Assembly: GCA_946004305.1 (NCBI GenBank)
Contig: CAMFZJ010000095.1
Coordinates: 1-5,192, forward strand
Source: an uncultured Clostridia bacterium
GTDB lineage: Bacteria; Bacillota; Clostridia; Oscillospirales; Acutalibacteraceae
Direction of reading: 5' to 3'
Length of the DNA: 5,192 bases
Below the pieces are notes generated by a model. The model searched no databases and had not been told where the DNA came from. It saw only the letters and a program-made list of their open reading frames with translations. The position numbers were made by a program, and so were the translations under genes. Below, one piece after another: positions 1 to 5,192 of the stretch (its first letter is position 1; the number at the start of each line of letters is the position of its first letter).

Positions 1-45
1 ATTTATATATTATAAGCCGGTTTTCAAAACTAATTCCTCCTTAAA
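1..45. other. AT-rich left-edge sequence, no gene assigned
   Basis: This stretch lies upstream of the first promoter and holds no gene I can support. It contains a short perfect palindrome GTTTTCAAAAC (20-30). On the minus strand there is a strong Shine-Dalgarno-like AAGGAGG (42 down to 36), followed eight bases later by TTG, but that frame stops after five codons. A minus-strand TATAAT (14 down to 9) has no convincing -35. It could be the edge of a divergent promoter region or the tail of an upstream gene; the window is too short to decide. Confidence 0.4.
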
Positions 46-76
46 TACCACTTGCAACCATAAATAAACTGTGGTA
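46..76. repeat. inverted repeat TACCAC/GTGGTA around the promoter
   Basis: A perfect 6-bp inverted repeat, TACCAC at 46-51 and GTGGTA at 71-76, is separated by 19 bases. The left arm touches the -35 hexamer and the right arm overlaps the extended -10, so a dimeric repressor bound here would block RNA polymerase. No regulator gene is visible in the window, and arms this short with a 19-base gap can arise by chance. The operator role is inference. Confidence 0.3.
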
Positions 77-80
77 AAAT
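52..80 (+). promoter_or_regulatory. sigma-A-type promoter of the aminotransferase-trpS operon
   Basis: The -35 element TTGCAA (52-57) is followed by a 17-base spacer and the -10 element TAAAAT (75-80). The bases TGG directly before the -10 make an extended -10 (TGnTAAAAT). Transcription should start near 86-88, giving a leader of roughly 28 nt before the ATG at 115. That is too short for a T-box, riboswitch or attenuator. The spacing and both boxes are good for a housekeeping promoter in a low-GC Gram-positive. Confidence 0.7.
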
Positions 81-94
81 CATTGTGTATGTAT

Positions 95-102
95 AAAAGG
101 AG
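95..102 (+). promoter_or_regulatory. ribosome binding site of the aminotransferase, long spacing
   Basis: AAAAGGAG (95-102) is a good Shine-Dalgarno match, but 12 bases separate it from the ATG at 115, more than the usual 5 to 9. No better in-frame start lies between them: the TTG at 105-107 is followed at once by TAG. The ATG therefore stands. Confidence 0.65.
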
Positions 103-114
103 TTTTGTAGAATT

Positions 115-1305
115 ATGGAATACACTTTTTCTGACAGAACAAATAATCTGAAGCCCAGCGCTATCAGAGAAATTTTTAAATATGCTTCTGACCCGGAAGT
201 GGTTTCTTTGTCAGCAGGAAATCCCTCTGAGGAGGCTTTTCCGGCAAAGGAGCTTGAGGAAATATCCTCAAGACTTTTCAGGGAAAACCCTATTGGAATT
301 TTGCAGTATAGCGTTACAGAGGGCTATCCTAAATTAAGACAATACCTTTTAAGCTATATGAGGGACAAATATAATATAGGCTCTGAAAATGATGATATTC
401 TCATTACAACAGGGGCTCAGCAGATTATGGACTTTGCAACAAAGTCCCTTGTAAACGAGGGTGACGTTATTATTACGGAAGCTCCCAGCTTTATCGGCTC
501 TCTTAACACTTTCCGTTCTTACAACGCAAAGCTTGTGGGAGTTCCTGTTGAAAAAGACGGAATGAATATGGAAAGCCTTGAAAAGGCTTTAGCTGAAAAT
601 AAAAATGTAAGGTTTATTTACACTATCCCAAATTTTCAAAATCCCTCCGGTGTTACAACAAGCCTTGAAAAGCGTGTCAAGATGTATGAGCTTGCACAGA
701 AATACAATGTGCTTATTCTTGAAGATAACCCATATGGAGATTTACGCTACAGCGGAGATTATATTCCTGCCATAAAAACCTTGGATACTGACGGCAGGGT
801 TATTTATGCAGGCAGTTTCAGCAAGGTTGTTTCTCCGGGAATACGTGTTGCATATGTTATTGCCCCAAAAGAGATTATTCAGAAAATGACAGTTTGCAAA
901 CAGGCAAGTGACGTGCATACTAACATATGGTCCCAAATGCTATGCTATGAGTTTATGACAAAATATGACTTTGAAGCTCACCTTGAAAAGCTTAGAACCA
1001 TATATCGAAAAAAAGCTAAGTATTGTATGGATTTGCTTGATAAATACTGTGTGCCGAAAATCACATATGATAAAATTGACGGAGGACTTTTCATATGGTG
1101 TAAGCTTCCGCAGAATGTTGATATGCCTGACTTTTGCAGAAAAGCTATTGAAAACAAGGTTTGCGTAGTTCCGGGAAACGCTTTCCTTACAGACGAAAAT
1201 GACAGCTCTAACGGATTCAGAATTAACTTCTCAACTCCTACTGACCAACAGCTTGAAAAAGGTATTAAAATACTCGGTCAGCTTGCAGACAAAATCATAA
1301 AATGA
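115..1305 (+). CDS. PLP-dependent aminotransferase, class I/II (fold type I)
   Basis: This is a cytoplasmic enzyme that moves an amino group between an amino acid and a 2-oxo acid using pyridoxal 5'-phosphate. At 396 residues it has the normal full length of the family. The expected active-site residues are visible: Asn176 in NFQNPSG, Asp204 and Tyr207 in EDNPYGD (cofactor ring contacts), Lys237 in GSFSK followed by the SPGIR stretch (Schiff-base lysine and phosphate site), and Arg369 in GFRINF (substrate carboxylate). The opening, with LKPSAIREIFKYA and SLSAGNPSEEAFP, is typical of the LysN/2-aminoadipate and aromatic aminotransferase group, the domain also found in MocR regulators. There is no N-terminal winged-helix domain here, so it is an enzyme and not a MocR regulator. 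It is the first gene after a good promoter and is followed 10 bases later by trpS. That neighbour makes an aromatic amino acid substrate plausible, but substrate cannot be read from the sequence; 2-aminoadipate, branched-chain or alanine-type activity are alternatives. Confidence 0.93.
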   Translation: MEYTFSDRTNNLKPSAIREIFKYASDPEVVSLSAGNPSEEAFPAKELEEISSRLFRENPIGILQYSVTEGYPKLRQYLLSYMRDKYNIGSENDDILITTGAQQIMDFATKSLVNEGDVIITEAPSFIGSLNTFRSYNAKLVGVPVEKDGMNMESLEKALAENKNVRFIYTIPNFQNPSGVTTSLEKRVKMYELAQKYNVLILEDNPYGDLRYSGDYIPAIKTLDTDGRVIYAGSFSKVVSPGIRVAYVIAPKEIIQKMTVCKQASDVHTNIWSQMLCYEFMTKYDFEAHLEKLRTIYRKKAKYCMDLLDKYCVPKITYDKIDGGLFIWCKLPQNVDMPDFCRKAIENKVCVVPGNAFLTDENDSSNGFRINFSTPTDQQLEKGIKILGQLADKIIK

Positions 1306-1307
1306 GG
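1304..1307 (+). promoter_or_regulatory. trpS ribosome binding site overlapping the upstream stop codon
   Basis: The stop codon TGA (1303-1305) of the aminotransferase forms part of GAGG (1304-1307), which sits 8 bases before the trpS ATG. No other Shine-Dalgarno lies in the 10-base gap. Ribosomes ending on the first gene would be placed on the start site of the second, so translational coupling is likely. Confidence 0.6.
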
Positions 1308-1315
1308 TATAAATT

Positions 1316-2314
1316 ATGGAAAATGAAAAGAAAAAAGTAGCTCTAAGTCTTATTCAGCCAAGCGGTACAATCACCTTGGGCAACTATCTTGGGGCTGTAA
1401 GAAACTGGGTAAATATGCAGGAGGACTTTGACTGTATTTTAGGACTTGCAGATTTACATACAATTACAGTAAGACAGGAACCTGCTAAAATGCGCAAGAA
1501 CATTATTGAGGCTTATGCTTCAATTTTGGCTTGCGGTATAGATGTAGAAAAAACACTTTTCTTCATTCAAAGCCACGTTCACACTCACGCAGAGCTTGCT
1601 TGGCTTTTAAACTGCTACACTCAGTTTGGAGAGCTTTCCAGAATGACTCAGTTTAAGGACAAAAGCGCAAAACACGCTGACAACATTAACGCAGGCTTGT
1701 TTACATATCCCAGCCTTATGGCTGCTGATATTCTTCTTTATCAGGCTGACTGTGTTCCTGTGGGAGCTGACCAAATGCAGCACTTAGAGCTTACAAGAGA
1801 TATTGCAACCCGCTTTAACGGACTTTACGGCAATGTTTTCAAGGTGCCTGAGGCGTTTATTCCAAAAACTGGTGCAAGAGTAATGAGCCTGCAGGACCCT
1901 ACAAGAAAAATGAGCAAGTCAGACGAAAACGTAAACGGCTGCGTTCATCTTCTTGACCCGCCTGAGGTTATTATGAAGAAGTTTAAACGTGCTGTTACAG
2001 ACAGCGAGGCCTGTGTAAGATACGGCGAGGGTAAAGACGGAATTAACAACCTTATGGATATTTACGGAGCTGTTACCGGTCTTAGTCATGAGCAGATTGA
2101 AAAGGACTTTGAGGGCAAGGGCTACGGCGACTTTAAAACAGCAGTAGGCGAGGCTGTTGTTGAAACTCTCCGTCCTGTAAGAGAAAGATATGAAAAGCTT
2201 ATTGCCGACAAAGCTTATCTTGAGGAATGTTACAGAAAGGCTGACGAAATCGCTCTGAAAATTTCTATGAGAACTCTTACAAAGGCAAAGAAAAAAATCG
2301 GTTTTGTCCTTTAA
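1316..2314 (+). CDS. trpS: tryptophanyl-tRNA synthetase (TrpRS)
   Basis: This class I aminoacyl-tRNA synthetase activates tryptophan with ATP and loads it onto tRNA-Trp in the cytoplasm. The 332 residues are the normal bacterial length. The HIGH-equivalent motif is seen as QPSGTITLGNYLGA (14-27) and the ATP-loop motif as KMSKS (198-202). The tryptophan pocket is intact: MAADILLY (135-142) carries the Met and Asp that contact the indole ring in the Geobacillus stearothermophilus enzyme (Met129 and Asp132 there, Met135 and Asp138 here). GADQMQHLELTRDIA (from 150) is the usual GxDQxxH segment. The C-terminus, ending in KKKIGFVL, fits clostridial TrpRS. The start ATG is supported by GAGG 8 bases upstream. 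It is the second gene of a two-gene operon closed by the terminator at 2335-2365. Many Firmicute trpS genes are controlled by a T-box leader, but none can fit in this transcript. Confidence 0.98.
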   Translation: MENEKKKVALSLIQPSGTITLGNYLGAVRNWVNMQEDFDCILGLADLHTITVRQEPAKMRKNIIEAYASILACGIDVEKTLFFIQSHVHTHAELAWLLNCYTQFGELSRMTQFKDKSAKHADNINAGLFTYPSLMAADILLYQADCVPVGADQMQHLELTRDIATRFNGLYGNVFKVPEAFIPKTGARVMSLQDPTRKMSKSDENVNGCVHLLDPPEVIMKKFKRAVTDSEACVRYGEGKDGINNLMDIYGAVTGLSHEQIEKDFEGKGYGDFKTAVGEAVVETLRPVRERYEKLIADKAYLEECYRKADEIALKISMRTLTKAKKKIGFVL

Positions 2315-2334
2315 AAATATATACAAAATATTGT

Positions 2335-2365
2335 GGGGCGGTTTGTTGAAACTGCCCCTTTTTTT
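2335..2365 (+). terminator. intrinsic (rho-independent) terminator after trpS
   Basis: A 10-bp stem pairs GGGGCGGTTT (2335-2344) with AAACTGCCCC (2349-2358), with one G-T wobble and a four-base GTTG loop. Seven T residues follow (2359-2365). It lies 20 bases past the trpS stop codon and should end the aminotransferase-trpS transcript efficiently. The next gene therefore needs its own promoter or some read-through. Confidence 0.93.
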
Positions 2366-2408
2366 GCAATTTGTTGCTTTTGTTTAGCTTTTATGTTATT
2401 GTAAATAC

Positions 2409-2414
2409 GGAGGG
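2409..2414 (+). promoter_or_regulatory. ribosome binding site of the membrane protein, long spacing
   Basis: GGAGGG (2409-2414) is a strong Shine-Dalgarno, but it leaves 12 bases to the ATG at 2427. The only start-like codon in between, TTG at 2419-2421, is in another frame and reads into TGA after three codons. ATG 2427 is therefore the likely start. A promoter must lie in the 43 bases between the terminator and this site. The best guess is TTGTTG (2371-2376) with TGTTAT (2394-2399) at 17 bp, which is weak. Confidence 0.55.
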
Positions 2415-2426
2415 TATTTTGGTTAT

Positions 2427-3104
2427 ATGAAAAAGACTTTTTATTCGGAATTAGCATATGTTTTCGGGCTGTTGTCAACAGCCTTGGGAGTTGCTTTAAT
2501 GGCAAAGGCTGACTTCGGTTTGTCTATGGTGGTAGCTCCTGCTTTTTTGATTTATAAAAAGCTGTCTATGTTATTGCCATGGTTTAGTTTTGGAATGGCT
2601 GAATATTTGTTTCAGGGATTTTTGATTGTTCTTACAATGATAGTATTGAGAAAGTTTAAGCTTTCTTATTTCTTTTCTTTTGTAACGGTTGTGATTTACG
2701 GTTTTATCCTTGACGGGTTTGTGTTTTTGACAGGGTTTATCCCTGCTGAAATTATTTTTGTAAGAGTATTGTGTTTTGTTTTCGGTATGCTGATTTTAGC
2801 TTTTGGTATTGCCGTCATATTGCATACATACATTCCTCCGGAAGCTTATGAGCTTTTTGTTAAGGAGATTTCTTTAGAAAAGAATATCCCTTTTTCAAAA
2901 TTTAAAACCCTGTATGATGTTTCAAGTCTTGTACTGGCAATTGTTCTGTCATTTTCTTTCTTTGGATTTGGAGTTTTTGTAGGGGTTAAGGTTGGTACAT
3001 TTTTCTGTGCCTTAGTCAGCGGATTTATTATTGGCAGGTTTTCGGCTTTGCTGGAAAAGCATTTTGAATTTAAAGATAAATTCAACCTTAGAAAATGGTT
3101 TTGA
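2427..3104 (+). CDS. multi-pass membrane protein, YczE/YitT-like (DUF6198-type)
   Basis: This 225-residue protein is very hydrophobic and should sit in the cytoplasmic membrane. About six helical segments can be seen: near 8-26, 55-74, 80-102, 107-132, 163-185 and 186-206. The first helix ends in MAKADFGLSMVVAPAF (25-40), and the loop after the fourth holds PPEAYELFVKEIS. Both resemble the conserved features of the YczE/YyaS/YitT group of Firmicute membrane proteins, whose molecular function is not established. The tail is basic and polar (FKDKFNLRKWF), consistent with a cytoplasmic end. It stands alone between a terminator and the glycosidase gene. The 49-base gap to the next start lacks a terminator, so the two may be co-transcribed, but nothing in the sequence ties their functions together. 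The family call comes from recognised motifs only; a transporter or an unrelated membrane protein remains possible. Confidence 0.75.
   Translation: MKKTFYSELAYVFGLLSTALGVALMAKADFGLSMVVAPAFLIYKKLSMLLPWFSFGMAEYLFQGFLIVLTMIVLRKFKLSYFFSFVTVVIYGFILDGFVFLTGFIPAEIIFVRVLCFVFGMLILAFGIAVILHTYIPPEAYELFVKEISLEKNIPFSKFKTLYDVSSLVLAIVLSFSFFGFGVFVGVKVGTFFCALVSGFIIGRFSALLEKHFEFKDKFNLRKWF
3064..3085. repeat. perfect 9-bp inverted repeat at the end of the membrane-protein gene
   Basis: TTGAATTTA (3064-3072) and TAAATTCAA (3077-3085) are exact reverse complements separated by AAGA. The repeat lies in the last codons of the membrane-protein gene and ends 68 bases before the glycosidase ATG. It has no following T-run, so it is not an intrinsic terminator. 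It could be an operator for the glycosidase gene, an mRNA 3' hairpin, or chance in AT-rich DNA. The arms are read directly; any role is inference. Confidence 0.5.
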
Positions 3105-3118
3105 TTGATAGGAAATTC

Positions 3119-3132
3119 GTCACCTTTGTGAC
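3119..3132 (+). repeat. short hairpin just upstream of the glycosidase ribosome binding site
   Basis: GTCAC (3119-3123) and GTGAC (3128-3132) form a perfect 5-bp inverted repeat with a CTTT loop. It sits only a few bases before the AAAGGAAAGGA ribosome binding region (3135-3145) and 21 bases before the start codon. It is followed by TTAAAGG, not a T-run, so it is not a terminator. It might protect the mRNA end or bind a regulator, but it is short. Confidence 0.35.
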
Positions 3133-3153
3133 TTAAAGGAAAGGAATATATAT

Positions 3154-5192
3154 ATGAGAAAGAAGGTCTTTAAAAGAACATTAAGCCTGATTATGACTAT
3201 GCTCTTATGTGTAACAGCTATTGTCGGCACAGGTGCTTTTTCTGTTCAGGCGGCAGGTTATCAGATGTATCTGCGAGGAAATTTTAACAACTGGGGAGCT
3301 TCTACGGAATATCTTATGACTAACGACAACAACAACCATTGTTCAATTACTGTAACTCTTGATGCAGGTAACTATGAATTTAAGGCCGCTACATCAAACT
3401 GGACAAGTTGTGTAATTCCTGAGGGCGACAATGCCTCTGTTACATTAACAGAGAAATCTCAGGTTACCTTTGTTGCTGATTTTGGAAGCAAAACCGTTCA
3501 GGCTTTTGTAGCATCAACTCGTCCTCAGACAGAGGCTGAGGGAGTTACCATCCGTTCAAAGTGGATGGAGCATAATGATTTGATTATGGCTTTAGATGGA
3601 GAGCAGGTTGTTTATGTAAGTGCTGATGATAAAAAGGACAGCGATAATTACAGTTGGAATATTATCCCTTGCGGTAATGACAGCTTTTTCCTTCAAAACG
3701 CAACTACAAAGGGCTATGTTTACATAGACGGAAGTATTGTAATGTGTTCATCAAGCGGTGATTCAACTGACGCAGGAAAATGGATTGTTGACACTTCAAC
3801 CGGCAACAACAGATTTATAAATGTTCAGAGCAATACGGTTCTTAATATTGAAAACCTTGCGGGTAATATTGAATGTTCTGATGTACCTATTTACTATACA
3901 AGCGGACAGTGGGGATTTGAGTACAGCTCATATAATTATACTATGCACACAAAGGGAATTACAGACACAGGATATTCCGTTACGGCAAACTTCCCAACTT
4001 CTATTACATCAAACGCAACAGGATCACCAAAGACTTGGAATCTTTCAGAGGATTTGTCGGAACAGCCTAAGTTTTCTGCTCCTAATACTCCTCTTGCAGC
4101 AGCGGTTTATAACCTTACTATGGAGGAAACTCTGAAGAGCATTAATACTGATGAGTTCGGCGAAGTGTTCTACACAGGTACAGAGTGGCAGAAGGTATGG
4201 ACTCGTGACACAGCTATGGCGTGTATGTATTCACTTTCATGGATTTTCCCTGACATCAGCTACAACTGCCAGCGTGAGAAAATCAAAACTTCTGACGGAA
4301 TTTCCGTATTTGAGGAAGACACCGGCTCAGGCGGTTCTTACCCTGTTTCTACCGACAAGATTATCACAATGCTTGCAGTATGGGAAACATACCTTACTGA
4401 CGGAAATAAAGACCATCTGAAGTATTTTTACGATATTTGCGAAAACACTATTATGCAGGATATGAACGTGTGCTACGATAAAGAATCGGGACTGTTCAGA
4501 GGTGAAACCAGCGGTACAGACTGGCGTGACCAGACCTATCCTGACTGGACAAGCGAAACTGTAAACAACGGCCTTAACAATATTGCAGAAAGTAAATCTA
4601 CAAGCGTAAATGTTTATTACGTTAAGGTTTTGGAAATTATGAGCAAGGCTGCCGAAATTTTAGGCAAAGATAAGGAAACTCAGGACAGATGGGCAGAAAT
4701 GTCACAAAAGCTTGAGGAAAAGGTTTCAGACAGACTTTGGAACGATAATTTGGGATTATACTCAGCTTGGGAATATCCTGAATATATGGGAAGTCCTCTG
4801 GCTGAAAAAGCTGATGTTCTCGGCAACGGATATGCACTTTGGTACAATGTAGGTACTGAGGAGCAGTTAAATCAGATTGCTGAAAATTATCCTCTTGTAA
4901 ACTATGGTGCACCAACAGTTTATCCCCAAAAAATGGGTACGCTTGCAAATGCTCAGAAGTATTATCACAATCGCGGAATATGGCCGGGCTGGCAGGTTGC
5001 ACTTATGATTGGCGCAAAATATAAGGGCAACGAAGCCGTTGCTGAGGAAATCTTCAATTCAAATGTCAGAGGAGCGGCTACCGCCCTTACAAACAAAGAG
5101 GTTATCAACTACGAAACAGGCGAGGGCATTTGCTCCGACCAGCAGTTATGGTCAATTGCAGGTACACTTTCCGGATATTACAGAGTTCTCTT
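3154..5192 (+). CDS. secreted multidomain glycosidase-like protein, 3' end cut by window (partial)
   Basis: The frame is open from ATG 3154 to the right edge, 679 codons with no stop, so the C-terminus is missing. AAGGA (3141-3145) lies 8 bases before the ATG. Residues 1-33 are a Sec signal peptide: basic MRKKVFKR, a hydrophobic core, and cleavage near SVQA/AG; there is no lipobox. Residues about 36-120 (YLRGNFNNWGAS, GNYEFKAA, then a VTFVAD strand) resemble the X25 starch-binding-like domain of pullulanases and amylases. Residues about 130-270 (YSWNII, GKWIVD, NRFINV, LNIENLAGNIEC, GQWGFE) look like a beta-trefoil or ricin-like module, a weaker call. From about 310 a six-hairpin (alpha/alpha)6 glycosidase-like domain begins, with VWTRD (348-352), RGETSGTDWRD (449-459), YHNRGIWPGWQ (604-614) and GEGICSDQQLW (656-666). 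Acidic residues in these motifs are candidates for catalysis, but I cannot assign a GH family or the acid and base. It probably acts outside the cell on a polysaccharide, perhaps an alpha-glucan given the first module. A C-terminal domain, sortase signal or dockerin may follow beyond the edge. Confidence 0.88.
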   Translation, partial: MRKKVFKRTLSLIMTMLLCVTAIVGTGAFSVQAAGYQMYLRGNFNNWGASTEYLMTNDNNNHCSITVTLDAGNYEFKAATSNWTSCVIPEGDNASVTLTEKSQVTFVADFGSKTVQAFVASTRPQTEAEGVTIRSKWMEHNDLIMALDGEQVVYVSADDKKDSDNYSWNIIPCGNDSFFLQNATTKGYVYIDGSIVMCSSSGDSTDAGKWIVDTSTGNNRFINVQSNTVLNIENLAGNIECSDVPIYYTSGQWGFEYSSYNYTMHTKGITDTGYSVTANFPTSITSNATGSPKTWNLSEDLSEQPKFSAPNTPLAAAVYNLTMEETLKSINTDEFGEVFYTGTEWQKVWTRDTAMACMYSLSWIFPDISYNCQREKIKTSDGISVFEEDTGSGGSYPVSTDKIITMLAVWETYLTDGNKDHLKYFYDICENTIMQDMNVCYDKESGLFRGETSGTDWRDQTYPDWTSETVNNGLNNIAESKSTSVNVYYVKVLEIMSKAAEILGKDKETQDRWAEMSQKLEEKVSDRLWNDNLGLYSAWEYPEYMGSPLAEKADVLGNGYALWYNVGTEEQLNQIAENYPLVNYGAPTVYPQKMGTLANAQKYYHNRGIWPGWQVALMIGAKYKGNEAVAEEIFNSNVRGAATALTNKEVINYETGEGICSDQQLWSIAGTLSGYYRVL

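Noticed and set aside
115..1305. The aminotransferase as a MocR-type transcription factor
   Set aside because: The protein starts directly with the aminotransferase fold and has no N-terminal winged-helix DNA-binding domain. Its length of 396 matches the enzymes.
1316..1400. The start of TrpRS reads ALSLIQPSG and ITLGN instead of the textbook FSGIQPTG and HLGN
   Set aside because: Firmicute TrpRS proteins commonly carry T-x-T-L-G-N in this motif, and the catalytic and tryptophan-pocket residues are intact, so this is normal variation.
1919..2326. A 135-codon open frame on the minus strand opposite the 3' half of trpS
   Set aside because: It is wholly antisense to a well-conserved gene, has no good ribosome binding site, and its sequence resembles no protein I know. 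It is a by-product of trpS codon use.
2311..2505. A 64-codon minus-strand open frame across the terminator and the start of the membrane-protein gene
   Set aside because: It covers an intrinsic terminator and a supported + strand start, and its translation is low-complexity lysine/glutamine-rich sequence.
3119..3140. The GTCAC/GTGAC hairpin as an intrinsic terminator for the membrane-protein gene
   Set aside because: The stem is only 5 bp and is followed by TTAAAGG with no T-run.
3821..4420. Two + strand open frames of about 104 and 89 codons inside the glycosidase region
   Set aside because: They are in another frame of the long gene starting at 3154, which reads without interruption and carries recognisable domains. 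They are not evidence for separate genes.
4637..5002. A 121-codon minus-strand open frame opposite the glycosidase domain
   Set aside because: It is antisense to the six-hairpin domain, lacks a supported start and shows no recognisable motif.

Overview
The window looks like chromosomal DNA from an AT-rich, Gram-positive-type member of the Clostridia, probably a Ruminococcus/Oscillospiraceae-like gut or rumen bacterium. The evidence is the AGGAGG-type ribosome binding sites, the clostridial-type TrpRS, the T-rich codon use, and a secreted carbohydrate-active protein with a classical Gram-positive signal peptide. The assignment is inference from style, not a database match. All four genes lie on the + strand, packed with short gaps. 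I see no mobile element, CRISPR array, tRNA or rRNA.

Region 1 (1-2365) is a compact two-gene transcription unit. A good sigma-A-type promoter (TTGCAA, 17 bp, TGG-TAAAAT, ending at 80) drives a fold-type I PLP aminotransferase (115-1305). Ten bases later comes trpS, tryptophanyl-tRNA synthetase (1316-2314), whose Shine-Dalgarno overlaps the aminotransferase stop codon. The unit ends in a strong intrinsic terminator (2335-2365). The leader is only about 30 nt, so no T-box can precede these genes in the transcript from this promoter. The pairing hints that the aminotransferase may act on aromatic amino acids, but the sequence does not prove it.

Region 2 (2427-3104) is an integral membrane protein of the YczE/YitT-like (DUF6198-type) group, function unknown. 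Its 3' end contains a perfect 9-bp inverted repeat (3064-3085), 68 bp before the next start codon.

Region 3 (3154 to the right edge) is a large open reading frame, cut by the window end. It reads without interruption for 679 codons and encodes an exported multidomain protein: signal peptide, an X25/pullulanase-type starch-binding-like beta-sandwich, a possible beta-trefoil-like linker module, and a large (alpha/alpha)6 six-hairpin glycosidase-like domain. It is probably an extracellular enzyme of polysaccharide use, plausibly on an alpha-glucan. It is the most interesting object here because its domain combination and catalytic family are not obvious.

I do not see clear evidence of a wholly new biological system. 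The points worth a second look are the secreted glycosidase, the palindrome ahead of it, the dyad around the first promoter, and the absence of a T-box before a trpS operon.
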